This document shows, piece after piece, positions 33,028-41,754 of a stretch of DNA of 52,268 nt. The position numbers were made by a program, and so were the translations under genes. Position 1 is the first letter of the stretch, and the number at the start of each line of letters is the position of its first letter. The DNA comes from DTU018 sp964618175. Its GTDB lineage: Bacteria > Bacillota > Syntrophomonadia > Syntrophomonadales > Syntrophomonadaceae. The notes beneath the pieces were generated by a model. That model was given only the letters and a program-made list of their open reading frames with translations, made no database searches and was not told the DNA's origin. The stretch spans positions 1 to 52,268 of the forward strand of contig CAZTZX010000005.1 in the NCBI GenBank assembly GCA_964618175.1. The letters run 5' to 3'.

Positions 33028-33909
33028 CTACTTTCCTCCTTTATTCAGAGCTTCAGCACCGCCTACGATATCGAGGATCTCATTAGTTATCGCTGCCTGA
33101 CGTACCTGGTTCATCTCCAGAGTCAGGTTTTCAATGATCTCCCCGGCGTTTTCTGTGGCATTGCTCATGGCGGTCATTCGAGCACCGAGTTCGCTGGCCT
33201 TGCTCTCCAGCATGGCATGATAGATCTGGCTGCCTATATAACGAGGCAGCAGAGTCAAAAGAATGTCTTCGGCGCTCGGTTCATAGATATAATCAACCAA
33301 ATGTTCTTCGGTTTCCTCCTGCTGAGGTGGTTCCAAAGGTAAAATCTTGGTTACAGTAGGAACTTGTCTCAGAACATTTATAAACTGGCCATAAACGATG
33401 TATACTTCGTCTACTTCTTCATTTTCGTAAGCATTCATCACGTAATTGCCAACTTCACGAGCATCGGCATAGCTGATCTTATCACCTAGGTTAATAAACT
33501 CAGCGTCAACCAATCCACGTTTCCGGAAAAAGTCGCGCCCTCTCTGTCCTACCGCTATGACACCATTTTCGATCTTGCGTTCATCCTCATCCATAGCTCC
33601 TATAGCTGCTCGGATGATGTTGGTATTAAAGGCACCACATAGACCACGATCACCTGTTATAACAACGTAGCCTACTCTCCGAATCTCCTCGCGGGTTTCC
33701 AGGAGCGGGTGCCGGACGTCAAATGCCACGGCGGCTAAACGAGCCAAGGTTCCCTGCAGAGTCTCCGTGTAGGGCCGGGATGCCTCAGCACTCTCCTGAG
33801 CACGGCGCAACTTCGCAGCGGCTACCATCTTCATGGCCTTGGTAATCTGCTGCATGTTTTTTACACTTCGTATTCTGCGCTTAAATTCTCTTACGCCAGC
33901 TCCTGCCAT
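33028..33909 (-). CDS. atpG: F1Fo ATP synthase subunit gamma
   Basis: The rotor shaft (293 residues). The N-terminal helix REFKRRIRSVKNMQQITKAM and the C-terminal helix with SNATENAGEIIENL and VRQAAITNEI form the coiled coil in the alpha/beta ring. GDRGLCGAFN marks the Rossmann-like body. Twelve nt separate it from atpA. Confidence 0.97.
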   Translation of the reverse strand: MAGAGVREFKRRIRSVKNMQQITKAMKMVAAAKLRRAQESAEASRPYTETLQGTLARLAAVAFDVRHPLLETREEIRRVGYVVITGDRGLCGAFNTNIIRAAIGAMDEDERKIENGVIAVGQRGRDFFRKRGLVDAEFINLGDKISYADAREVGNYVMNAYENEEVDEVYIVYGQFINVLRQVPTVTKILPLEPPQQEETEEHLVDYIYEPSAEDILLTLLPRYIGSQIYHAMLESKASELGARMTAMSNATENAGEIIENLTLEMNQVRQAAITNEILDIVGGAEALNKGGK

Positions 33910-33921
33910 TTATCTCACCAC

Positions 33922-35436
33922 CTATACTGCGAACGTAGATTTGAACTCATTAATAGCCTTCTGGAGCTTTTCTTCGGTGGCATCATCAAGCTTTCCAGTA
34001 GACTTAACTGTGCTCAAAACGTCGGCATAGGCACTGCGCATAAACTTCAGGAAGTCAATTTCGAATTCTAAAACCTTTTCTCTGGGCAGATCATCCAGAT
34101 ATCCATTAACTGCCGTATAGATAGAGACAACTTGCTCTTCCATAAGCATGGGCTGGTACTGACCTTGCTTGAGGATCTCAGTGGTACGTTCACCCCTGGT
34201 CAGCCGAGCCATAGTCGCCTTGTCCAGGTCGGAACCAAACTGAGCAAAAGCAGCCAGTTCACGGTACTGCGCCAGATCCAAACGTAACTGACCAGCAACC
34301 GATTTCATAGCTTTGGTCTGAGCAGCACCACCAACGCGGCTAACTGACAGGCCGGCATTAACAGCTGGTCTTTGTCCTGCATAGAACATGTCAGTCTCCA
34401 GGTAGATCTGTCCATCAGTAATAGAAATAACATTAGTTGGGATATAAGCAGAAACGTCACCAGCCTGTGTTTCTATGATAGGCAGGGCGGTGATGGATCC
34501 TCCACCATGCTCCTCGCTGAGTTTGCAGGCTCTTTCCAACAAGCGAGAATGCAGATAGAATACGTCCCCTGGATAAGCTTCACGTCCGGGAGGACGGCGC
34601 AGTAGCAAGGACATCTCACGATAAGCTACCGCATGCTTTGATAAATCATCGTATATGATAAGGACATCTTTTTTGTCAGCTTCCATAAACTCTTCAGCTA
34701 TAGCTACTCCGGCATAAGGAGCCAGATAGAGCAAAGGAGCCGGTTCAGATGCAGTAGCAGCCACGATTATGGTATAATCCATAGCTCCCATTTCTTCTAG
34801 CTTGGCTACCACACCGGCAACTGAGGACTGTTTCTGGCCAATGGCTACATAAACACAGATCAGGTCTTTCTTGTCGCGCTGATTGATAATTGTATCAATA
34901 GCAATGGCTGATTTCCCGATCTGGCGGTCGCCAATGATCAATTCTCTCTGGCCGCGGCCAATGGGAACCATGGAGTCGATAGCTTTCAGTCCGGTCTGCA
35001 TAGGAGTATCAACTGGTGAGCGCGTTACCACACCGGGGGCAACACGTTCTATGGGGCGGTAAGCATTAGTGTTTATGGGCCCCTTGCCGTCCAGGGGCTG
35101 CCCCAGGGCATTAACTACCCGACCCAACATTGCTTCTCCTGCGGGAACTTCCATGATGCGGCCGGTGGCTTTAACCACGTCGCCTTCCTTGATATGGGAA
35201 TATCCACCCAGCAAAACCGCACCGACGTTATCTTCTTCCAGGTTGAGAACCATACCAAAGGTTCCCCCGGTAAACTCCAACAGTTCTCCGGCCATGGCAC
35301 CTTGTAAGCCGTATACGCGGGCGATACCGTCACCGACATAGATAACGGAGCCCACATTGCTGACTTCGACCTCGGATTGGTAGCGCTCAATCTGCTGTTT
35401 GAGAATAGCGCTAATCTCTTCCGGTCTAATACTCAT
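33922..35436 (-). CDS. atpA: F1Fo ATP synthase subunit alpha
   Basis: The regulatory nucleotide-binding F1 subunit (504 residues). P-loop GDRQIGKSAIAID, the arginine-finger region SVSRVGGAAQ, and Walker B VLIIYDDLS are present. It lies 21 nt after atpH. Confidence 0.98.
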   Translation of the reverse strand: MSIRPEEISAILKQQIERYQSEVEVSNVGSVIYVGDGIARVYGLQGAMAGELLEFTGGTFGMVLNLEEDNVGAVLLGGYSHIKEGDVVKATGRIMEVPAGEAMLGRVVNALGQPLDGKGPINTNAYRPIERVAPGVVTRSPVDTPMQTGLKAIDSMVPIGRGQRELIIGDRQIGKSAIAIDTIINQRDKKDLICVYVAIGQKQSSVAGVVAKLEEMGAMDYTIIVAATASEPAPLLYLAPYAGVAIAEEFMEADKKDVLIIYDDLSKHAVAYREMSLLLRRPPGREAYPGDVFYLHSRLLERACKLSEEHGGGSITALPIIETQAGDVSAYIPTNVISITDGQIYLETDMFYAGQRPAVNAGLSVSRVGGAAQTKAMKSVAGQLRLDLAQYRELAAFAQFGSDLDKATMARLTRGERTTEILKQGQYQPMLMEEQVVSIYTAVNGYLDDLPREKVLEFEIDFLKFMRSAYADVLSTVKSTGKLDDATEEKLQKAINEFKSTFAV

Positions 35437-35457
35437 TTATGTGCTCACCCCTATCGA

Positions 35458-36006
35458 TTAACTAATCTTCACCTGCTTGAGTTGCTCTTTCAGCATAGCC
35501 AGCTTTTTGGCCACGGTACCGTCTATGATCTGGTCTCCCAGCCTTATCTTCACCCCTCCGAGCAAGGATGGATCGACCAATACCTTAAGCTGTACCGTTT
35601 TGCCCATAGACGCAGATAATTTCTCAGCAAGCATTTTCACATCTTCTTCTGAAACCTCTTGAGCCGCTATTAAGTCGGCCTTGGCGATATTACGGGATTC
35701 ATCTGCCATATCACGATACTCCAGTGAAATAGTTGTGATATATGCTTCCCGGCGTTTATCGATCAAGACATTCAAGAAGTTCAGAGTAGTTGAGGAAATA
35801 TGGTCGGCGAATATCTTGGCCACCATCTCCTTCTTCTCATTAGCTGGCACCAGGAGATGGGCCAAATATTCCTTGAGGTTTTCAGTTTCCTCAATGATTT
35901 GAACCAGTTTTTCCAACTCCTGCTGATACTGGTCTATCTTATTCTGTTCCTGGGCAATGCTGAAGAATGCCTCGGCATAACGCCTGGCAACACTTCTGTT
36001 TAACAT
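35458..36006 (-). CDS. atpH: F1Fo ATP synthase subunit delta
   Basis: The peripheral stalk cap (182 residues) that joins b to alpha. The N-terminal RRYAEAFFSIAQEQ and the C-terminal LGGVKIRLGDQIIDGTVAKK motif are typical of the family. The start overlaps the atpF stop by 7 nt. Confidence 0.96.
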   Translation of the reverse strand: MLNRSVARRYAEAFFSIAQEQNKIDQYQQELEKLVQIIEETENLKEYLAHLLVPANEKKEMVAKIFADHISSTTLNFLNVLIDKRREAYITTISLEYRDMADESRNIAKADLIAAQEVSEEDVKMLAEKLSASMGKTVQLKVLVDPSLLGGVKIRLGDQIIDGTVAKKLAMLKEQLKQVKIS

Positions 36007-36611
36007 AATAGATCGCCCGCCTCATTAACAAAATCTTTCACCAGTCGTTTGTGATCCTCTTCGTTTATAGCTCTTCCCAGGACCCTTTCAGCAGCAAAAA
36101 TCGCCAGGGACGCAGCGGTATCCTTTAACTCTAATTTAGCCTGTTCTGTAGCTGATTTGATTTCAGCTTCGGCCTTGGTTTTGATATTCTGCGATTCTTC
36201 CTTGGCTTTTGCGATCATTTCGTTTTTAGCCTCTTCAGCCGCTTTAGTAGCTCGAGCCACAATGTCCTGAGCTTCTTTGCGGGATTCGGTTAAATTGCTT
36301 TGTGCTTCTTTGCGCAACTGATCAACTTCAACTTTAACCTCTTCTGCATGTTTTAGGGAACTCTCGATAGTTGTGGTGCGCTGTTCAAGCATGGCATTAA
36401 TAGGATTAAAAGCAAATTTGTACAACAGCGCAAACAAAATGAAAAAGTTCACTGCAGTCCAGCCAATAGCATACCAATTAGGAATAACCGGAGTATGTCC
36501 TCCCGGTTGTTCCAGCGCTCCGCCGGACGCCATACACAAGGCGGCAAATCCAAATAAAAATACACTGCTTAAAAGGAGCACGCTGATATAAAACCGTTTG
36601 TTTCTAAACAC
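36000..36611 (-). CDS. atpF: F1Fo ATP synthase subunit b with extra N-terminal hydrophobic segment
   Basis: The peripheral stalk dimer subunit (203 residues). GTG 36609-36611 is chosen because GGAGGT lies 9 nt upstream; the longer frame adds 24 residues without a ribosome site. The usual membrane helix (YAIGWTAVNFFILFALLYKF) is preceded by a second hydrophobic stretch (FYISVLLLSSVFLFGFAALC) ending MASGG, which resembles a signal peptide. A long charged helix (about 70-165) and the FAAERVLGRAINEEDHKRLV C-terminus follow. Confidence 0.94.
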   Translation of the reverse strand: MFRNKRFYISVLLLSSVFLFGFAALCMASGGALEQPGGHTPVIPNWYAIGWTAVNFFILFALLYKFAFNPINAMLEQRTTTIESSLKHAEEVKVEVDQLRKEAQSNLTESRKEAQDIVARATKAAEEAKNEMIAKAKEESQNIKTKAEAEIKSATEQAKLELKDTAASLAIFAAERVLGRAINEEDHKRLVKDFVNEAGDLLC

Positions 36612-36706
36612 GGATGTGCTACCTCCAATCTCTGAACAGATAGTATTTGGGGCGGCGGAGCTGTAAACAGCCCAACCGCCCACAAAATCCGATCCCCTGA
36701 AAGCCG

Positions 36707-36928
36707 TTATACTATCTTGCCGACTAACATGAAAGCAATAACTAGACCATAAATCGTCAGAGTTTCAATGAAGGCCAAAGTGATGAAGAGAAGAGTTCTG
36801 ACGTCCCCTCCTACTTCGGGCTGCCGAGCAATCGCTTCAAAAGCTTTACCACCAGCAACACCCATTCCTATTCCACCGCCTATTCCGGCGATCGATACGG
36901 CCAGACCAGCACCTAATGCTACGCCCAT
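36707..36928 (-). CDS. atpE: F1Fo ATP synthase subunit c
   Basis: The rotor ring subunit (73 residues, two membrane helices joined by the ARQPE loop). ATG 36928 has AAAGGAGGG 6 nt upstream; the frame extends seven codons further without reason. The ion-binding carboxylate is Glu55 in IETLTIYGLV, with Thr56 and Tyr60. Position 22, where Na+ rings usually carry Gln, is Met. This mixture favours H+ but is not decisive. Confidence 0.97.
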   Translation of the reverse strand: MGVALGAGLAVSIAGIGGGIGMGVAGGKAFEAIARQPEVGGDVRTLLFITLAFIETLTIYGLVIAFMLVGKIV

Positions 36929-37002
36929 CTTTTTCCCTCCTTTCTTCATACACCAGTTTGTAAGCTAAATTTCCAGAGCCACCCTGTAATTTATCCTCAA
37001 TA

Positions 37003-37686
37003 TTAATGACTCTCTCCCGCAGCAGCCGCAATATAGCTGGCTGACAATAAAGTAAAAACAATAGCCTGAATTGCTCCCAAAAGCAGGCTTAAAGCCATGA
37101 GCGCCCCCGGTATAAGGAAAGGCACCATGAACAGTAGAAAAGCAATAACCATTTCCTCCCCAAAAATGTTTCCGAAAAGACGGACGGTAAGGGAAAGTGG
37201 ATGGGCTATTTCTTCTACCAGATTTAACGGCAACATTAATGGACTGGGACTTATAAAGTGACCAAAGTACCCCAAAGAATGTTCCGCAAATCCAGCTACG
37301 TGGACTGAACAGAAGGTAATCAATGCGAGTGTCAATGTAATGTTCCAGTTACTGGTTGGAGGCTGAAAACCAGAAAGGCCAGCCGCCCCAGGAATTAGAC
37401 CGCTGTAGTTGCTGAGTATGATGAAAAGGAAAAAAGTAGTGAGCAGTGGAGCCCACTTTTTAGCGATGTGCTCTTGATCCATCAACTGAGTGAAAAAATC
37501 ATAAGTAAAAATAATGATGGCTTCAAAGGCATTTTGTAGTCCCCGAGGAACCATTTGCATGTCCCGGGTTGCAGAAAAGGCTATCAGCCCAATCAAACCG
37601 ATAATAACCCATTCAGTAAAGATGATATGATCAACTGGAATTGGACCCACGTTAAAGAACACACCATCCAGCATGCCAAATACCAT
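37003..37686 (-). CDS. atpB: F1Fo ATP synthase subunit a
   Basis: The stator half-channel subunit (227 residues, five or more membrane helices). The essential Arg is in SLTVRLFGNIFGEEM, and LVEEIAHPLSL and the NYSGLIPG motif are present. ATG 37684-37686 has GGGGGGGAG 8 nt upstream; the longest frame adds 26 unlikely residues. It follows atpZ after 107 nt, a gap that contains a hairpin and no atpI gene. Confidence 0.96.
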   Translation of the reverse strand: MVFGMLDGVFFNVGPIPVDHIIFTEWVIIGLIGLIAFSATRDMQMVPRGLQNAFEAIIIFTYDFFTQLMDQEHIAKKWAPLLTTFFLFIILSNYSGLIPGAAGLSGFQPPTSNWNITLTLALITFCSVHVAGFAEHSLGYFGHFISPSPLMLPLNLVEEIAHPLSLTVRLFGNIFGEEMVIAFLLFMVPFLIPGALMALSLLLGAIQAIVFTLLSASYIAAAAGESH

Positions 37687-37725
37687 AACTCTATCTCCCC
37701 CCCTTCCTATGAGATTGTCATTTTC

Positions 37726-37747
37726 CCAACCTGTGCCCTCAGGTTGG
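37726..37747 (-). promoter_or_regulatory. hairpin in the atpZ-atpB gap
   Basis: A perfect 8-bp stem CCAACCTG/CAGGTTGG with a 6-nt loop. It is not followed by T residues on the minus strand, so it is unlikely to terminate. It may be an mRNA stability or processing site. Confidence 0.5.
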
Positions 37748-37793
37748 AGAGAACCTTCCCACACGGAACCTTTAAAAAGCCCGCATGACCTCC

Positions 37794-38051
37794 TTAATCA
37801 TCAGTCGAAGAATCATCATCCTTTTTGGTTGGGTAGGAATTCTCGCTTGCCATGGCGCGATCCCACATAACCTTCATCCCGGTTGCTACCCCAAGCATCA
37901 AGCCGGCAACTGTTAACCATGGTTCAGTATCAAACCTGGTGTCCAGCCACTTTCCGCCAAAATATCCCAGCACTACCGCGGCTACCGTTGTAGTACCCAT
38001 ATTCAGGGCATCGGTCAATGACCTTGCCCAATGCTTCTTTGCTTTGGCCAT
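37794..38051 (-). CDS. atpZ: AtpZ/AtpI family small membrane protein of the ATP synthase operon
   Basis: 85 residues with two membrane helices (TTVAAVVLGYFGGKWLDTRF and PWLTVAGLMLGVATGMKVMW), the pattern of AtpZ, a protein implicated in c-ring assembly or Mg2+/Ca2+ handling. The start is ATG 38049-38051 with GGGGAGG upstream. It heads the atp operon. The four-helix AtpI that often follows is missing. Confidence 0.88.
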   Translation of the reverse strand: MAKAKKHWARSLTDALNMGTTTVAAVVLGYFGGKWLDTRFDTEPWLTVAGLMLGVATGMKVMWDRAMASENSYPTKKDDDSSTDD

Positions 38052-38239
38052 TTTACCTCCCCAGGAATAGGCTGACAATTTTCCGTTAATTTATATTCGT
38101 CACAAACAGTCAAAATCCTTTTTTATTACTGAGGTATTTTGCTAAAATTTAAAAGGGTAGCTAAATATTCACCCTCTGGTTGCCCCAAGATCTTTACTGA
38201 TCACGATCCTAAAATCGCAGCTTAGTCGATTTTTTTAGC
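38052..38239 (-). promoter_or_regulatory. atp operon upstream region with a weak candidate promoter
   Basis: AT-rich. TTGACT (about 38105-38110) is followed after 16 nt by AATTAA, a poor -10. No clearer promoter is visible, so the operon may also be read from upstream genes. An AAAATCG/CGATTTT hairpin (38211-38233) just after mazG could act as a weak terminator. Confidence 0.35.
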
Positions 38240-38551
38240 CTAGCGGGAAAGGTATCCTTTGCCTTCTAACTTGGCCCAGTGTTCCTGCAAGGCCTTATCC
38301 AGATCAACACCAAACTGTTCTTCCATGACGAACATCATGGTGATAGCGGTTTGGGCCACATCCAGTAATTCACGTGTGATCTCTGCCACCACCGTATCAT
38401 TATCCAAACTTACTTTTTCCCCGCTTAACCCCCGAAATTTGCCGATGACCTGAGCCAGTTCCCCGGCTTCTTCCATCAGTTTGAGGGCGGTAGATTCAAG
38501 AGTAGGGTTCAGCTGATTCAAGCGAGGCAGTGATAGCGTTTTCGCATCCAT
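38240..38551 (-). CDS. MazG-like nucleotide pyrophosphohydrolase
   Basis: 103 residues of the all-alpha NTP pyrophosphatase fold. The metal-binding motifs are KLMEEAGELAQ (EExxE) and TRELLDVAQTA (ExxD). ATG 38551 is the likely start, with GGAGAG about 11 nt upstream; the longer frame has no ribosome site. It follows a dCMP deaminase gene, so removal of aberrant or excess dNTP is plausible. The exact substrate is unknown. Confidence 0.85.
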   Translation of the reverse strand: MDAKTLSLPRLNQLNPTLESTALKLMEEAGELAQVIGKFRGLSGEKVSLDNDTVVAEITRELLDVAQTAITMMFVMEEQFGVDLDKALQEHWAKLEGKGYLSR

Positions 38552-38591
38552 AACAAATCGCTCTCCGTTCATGTCACTGGTACATAAAAAC

Positions 38592-38953
38592 TTATCGCTT
38601 AGACTTTTCCACAACCACCAGTTCGATTCCTGCTTCCCGCATTAACTCTAAAGCGATATCATCTCGAAAGTCGCCGCGATGAACTACTTTCTCAATACCA
38701 GCATTGATAATGATACGTGCGCATATTATACAGGGCTGGTGGGTACAGTACATGACCGTATCCTGAGTAGAAATTCCGTAATAAGCCGCATTAATGATAG
38801 CGTTTTGCTCAGCATGTACCCCGCGACATAATTCATAACGCTCACCGGAAGGAATATCTCTTTCCGTGCGCAGGCAGCCCACTTCGCTGCAGTGCTTGAG
38901 TTTGCGGGGTGCGCCATTGTATCCGGTGGAAATTATGCGTTTATCTCTTACCA
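38592..38953 (-). CDS. dCMP deaminase (ComEB-like), 5' end lost in scaffold gap
   Basis: The C-terminal 120 residues of a zinc cytidylate deaminase that makes dUMP from dCMP. The zinc motifs are GVHAEQNAI (His and catalytic Glu) and THQPCIICA (two Cys). STGYNGAPRKLKHC is the usual substrate region. About 20-35 N-terminal residues are missing in the N run. It lies just upstream of mazG. The product dUMP is the substrate of ThyX, encoded at 1960. The frame is continuous with glyA across the gap only by accident of gap length. Confidence 0.92.
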
Positions 38954-39053
38954 NNNNNNNNNNNNNNNNNNNNNNNNNNNNNNNNNNNNNNNNNNNNNNN
39001 NNNNNNNNNNNNNNNNNNNNNNNNNNNNNNNNNNNNNNNNNNNNNNNNNNNNN
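38954..39053. other. scaffold gap (100 N) between glyA and the deaminase gene
   Basis: Exactly 100 N of unknown true length. It hides the last 40-50 codons of glyA and the first 20-35 codons of the deaminase. The two together need about 200 nt or more, so the real gap is probably longer than 100. Confidence 0.95.
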
Positions 39054-40169
39054 AAAACCCCGAGTAGTAAGTGCCGGCGTTCCCACTCGAATGCCACTAG
39101 TTACGGTCGGTTTTTCCGGATCAAAGGGAATGGCGTTCTTATTGACGGTAATGTTGACTTTCTCCAATACTTCTTCGGCCGCTTGTCCGGTCAATCCTTT
39201 GGGCCGCACATCCACCAGCATCAGATGATTGTCCGTTCCTCCGGAAACCAGTCTCAAACCATGCTCTAGTAAAGAACTGGCCAAAGTGGATGCATTGGTT
39301 ACAATGTCCTGTTGATATTTATTGAACTCATCAGTTAAGGCCTCTTTCAAACAGACTGCTTTGGCAGCAATTACATGCATAAGCGGGCCGCCCTGAATAC
39401 CCGGGAATATTGCTTTATCGATTTTCGTACCCCATTCTTCGCGGCACATAATTAGACCGCCCCGGGGGCCGCGCAGTGTTTTATGGGTGGTGGTAGTAAC
39501 AAAATCTGCATAAGGTAATGGAGAAGGATGGAGGCCGGCCGCTACTAGACCAGCAATGTGGGCCATATCCACAAACAGGTAAGCACCTACTTCATCAGCG
39601 ATAGCCTTAAAGCGTTGGAAGTCTATAATGCGCGGATAAGCGCTGGCACCAGCCACGATCATTTTGGGGCGGTGCTCCAGGGCAGTCTCTCGCACCTGGT
39701 CATAATCAATGGTTTCGCTGTCTCGGTTTACTCCATAATCGACGAACTTGAAGTACTTTCCGGATATGTTAACCTTGCTGCCATGGGTCAGATGACCACC
39801 ATGGTTTAGGTTCATGCCCAAAACCGTATCCCCGGGGGTGAGGGCAGCAAAATAAACAGCGGTATTGGCCTGGGCTCCAGAGTGCGGTTGAACATTGACA
39901 TGTTGGGCCCCAAACAAAGTCTTGGCTCTTTGGCGAGCCAGGTCTTCTACCACATCTACGTATTCACAGCCACCGTAATAACGTTTGCCCGGATAACCTT
40001 CGGCATACTTATTGGTCATCACTCCGCCCTGGGCGGCCATAACAGCCCGCGACACAAAATTCTCGGAAGCGATCAACTCCAGTTTGTTATTCTGCCGCTG
40101 TTCTTCCCGGGCAATAGCTTCGGCTACCTCGGGATCCACCGGTTTAACATAGCGTTCAATATAGTCCAC
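39054..40169 (-). CDS. glyA: serine hydroxymethyltransferase, 3' end lost in scaffold gap
   Basis: 372 residues are visible of about 415. The PLP lysine is K230 in TTTTHKTLRGPRGG. LIASENFVS, GYPGKRYYGGCEYVD and the late TSGIRVGTPALTTRGF motif are intact. It converts serine and THF to glycine and methylene-THF, which ThyX uses. The start lies 5 nt after rpiB. Confidence 0.96.
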
Positions 40170-40174
40170 CTGTC

Positions 40175-40627
40175 TTACTCCTCCCTATAGCTAATTGATT
40201 CTAGCTGGCATATCTTTTCTACTCGACCAAGGTGTCTCCCTGCTGCAAAAGATGTACTTAAAAAGGTTTTTACAACTTCTACTGCCAGACCAGGCCCGAT
40301 CACCCGCGATCCCAATGCTATTACATTAGCATCATTATGCTCTCTAGCCATACGGGCTGTGTAACAATTGTCACACAGAGCAGCCCTTATACCTCTGACC
40401 TTATTGGCAGCAATAGAAATTCCTATGCCAGTTCCACAGATTATGATCCCGGGAATCTTTTGTTCTAAGACTTTGGCAGTTACTGCCGCCGCGATATCAG
40501 GATAGTCTACCGAATCATAGCTGAATGTGCCACAGTCCACTATGGCGTAGTTTTCAGTCTGCAAGTGAGCTATGATCTCCTCTTTTAAATCATAACCAGC
40601 ATGATCACATCCGATAGCAACTTTCAA
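40175..40627 (-). CDS. rpiB: ribose-5-phosphate isomerase B
   Basis: Interconverts ribose-5-P and ribulose-5-P (150 residues). Active-site features are IGCDHAGYDLKEEI at the N-terminus, the catalytic Cys in IIICGTGIGISIAANK, and REHNDANVIALGSRVIG. The likely start is TTG 40625-40627, 6 nt after GAGGTG; the GTG at 40636 sits inside that site. It follows ywlE, as in the Bacillus ywlE-ywlF-glyA order. Confidence 0.93.
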   Translation of the reverse strand: MKVAIGCDHAGYDLKEEIIAHLQTENYAIVDCGTFSYDSVDYPDIAAAVTAKVLEQKIPGIIICGTGIGISIAANKVRGIRAALCDNCYTARMAREHNDANVIALGSRVIGPGLAVEVVKTFLSTSFAAGRHLGRVEKICQLESISYREE

Positions 40628-40679
40628 CCAATCCACCTCAGTTCGTTTAATGAAATGTTATCTGTATCGTACCTTCCGT

Positions 40680-41144
40680 TTAGGAAAAAATATCCCCCTG
40701 GTTGATAATTCTCTTCAAAAATGATTCTATCTGCTGCCGGGCTGATCGATAGGCCTCGGTATCTTGACCGTACGGGTCGGATACGTCTTCTTCCGGTAGG
40801 CCGGCATATTCCGCCAGCGTATAGACTTTGTGCTGCACATGAGGGAAGCTCTCCTGCAGTTGGTGGCAATGGTGGCGGGTCATAGTTAAAATTAAATCAA
40901 CCTCTTGCAGCATTTTTTCGTCCACCGAACGGGAGCGATGCTGGGAAAGGTCGATTCCTACGTTCCTCATTACTTCAATCGCTTGTGGGGTAGCCTCGGC
41001 ATTGTCCAGGGCATATAACCCAGCTGATGTGCTTTTTATCTCATGAGAACTGAGCTCTCTATTCTGCAACATCTTGTTGAAAATAGCCTCTGCCATCGGG
41101 CTACGACAGGTATTTCCGGTGCAAATAAACAACACCTTTTTCAT
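40680..41144 (-). CDS. ywlE: protein arginine phosphatase YwlE (low-molecular-weight phosphatase fold)
   Basis: 154 residues. The P-loop is CTGNTCRSP (Cys8 nucleophile). The Thr at position 12 is the feature that separates YwlE arginine phosphatases from tyrosine phosphatases, which carry Ile (CLGNICRS). The general-acid loop is DVSDPYGQD. ATG 41144 has AGAGGGGG upstream. Position before rpiB agrees with YwlE. It would reverse McsB phosphorylation; McsB is encoded in the same window at 19385. Specificity is inferred from the Thr and from synteny. Confidence 0.92.
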   Translation of the reverse strand: MKKVLFICTGNTCRSPMAEAIFNKMLQNRELSSHEIKSTSAGLYALDNAEATPQAIEVMRNVGIDLSQHRSRSVDEKMLQEVDLILTMTRHHCHQLQESFPHVQHKVYTLAEYAGLPEEDVSDPYGQDTEAYRSARQQIESFLKRIINQGDIFS

Positions 41145-41157
41145 GCCTATCCCCCTC

Positions 41158-41751
41158 TTATACAACCAGTCTGACAGCCAGTCCCAGCAGGATCATTCCA
41201 CCAATAATCTGAGCATAGCTACCCACTAGGCGGCTGAATATTCTGCCACCTATAAATCCAGCTATGGTCATGACCGCCGCCGTGGCACCCATAATAACCA
41301 CCGTAAGTAATATAGGCACTCTTAAAGTACCTAAACCAAAACCGACTGTCAAGGCATCAATGCTGACCGAGACAGCCAACACTATAATGCTGCCCCAGTC
41401 AGAGGATTTGCTTTCCTTATCTTCCCTAGAGGATAGAACTTGCTTGGATTCTTTAAACTTATAGGTTTGCGGACGTAGCTCCCGATAGCCTTTCAGCAGT
41501 AAGTCCACGGCGATATAAGCCAAAATCAAAGCTCCCACTCGGGCGGCCCACACCCCTAAGAATCGGCCTACAGCTAAACCCAAGTTCAAGCCAATTAACG
41601 GCATGATTATATGGAGGATCCCTACCGTGGCTACAAACTTAACCGCATAATCCCTGGTAACACCCTTCAGGCCCATACCCATAGATAGTGAAAAAGCATC
41701 CAGTCCCAGGACTACTGCTACCAGGATAATGGTTATGTATTGTTCGATCAC
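41158..41751 (-). CDS. mntP: manganese efflux pump MntP
   Basis: Six membrane helices in two repeated halves (197 residues). Each half begins with the acidic motif: GLDAFSLSMGMG near residue 17 and SIDALTVGFGLG near 130. The two are separated by a charged cytoplasmic loop. It exports Mn2+ in the family. It lies 3 nt after tsaC in the Bacillus ywlC-ywlD order. A yybP riboswitch is not seen, as the gene is inside an operon. Confidence 0.9.
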   Translation of the reverse strand: MIEQYITIILVAVVLGLDAFSLSMGMGLKGVTRDYAVKFVATVGILHIIMPLIGLNLGLAVGRFLGVWAARVGALILAYIAVDLLLKGYRELRPQTYKFKESKQVLSSREDKESKSSDWGSIIVLAVSVSIDALTVGFGLGTLRVPILLTVVIMGATAAVMTIAGFIGGRIFSRLVGSYAQIIGGMILLGLAVRLVV

Positions 41752-41754
41752 CGC

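Noticed and set aside
38592..40169. A single 525-residue fusion protein
   Set aside because: The centre is 34 unknown residues from the N run; both halves are incomplete members of separate families.
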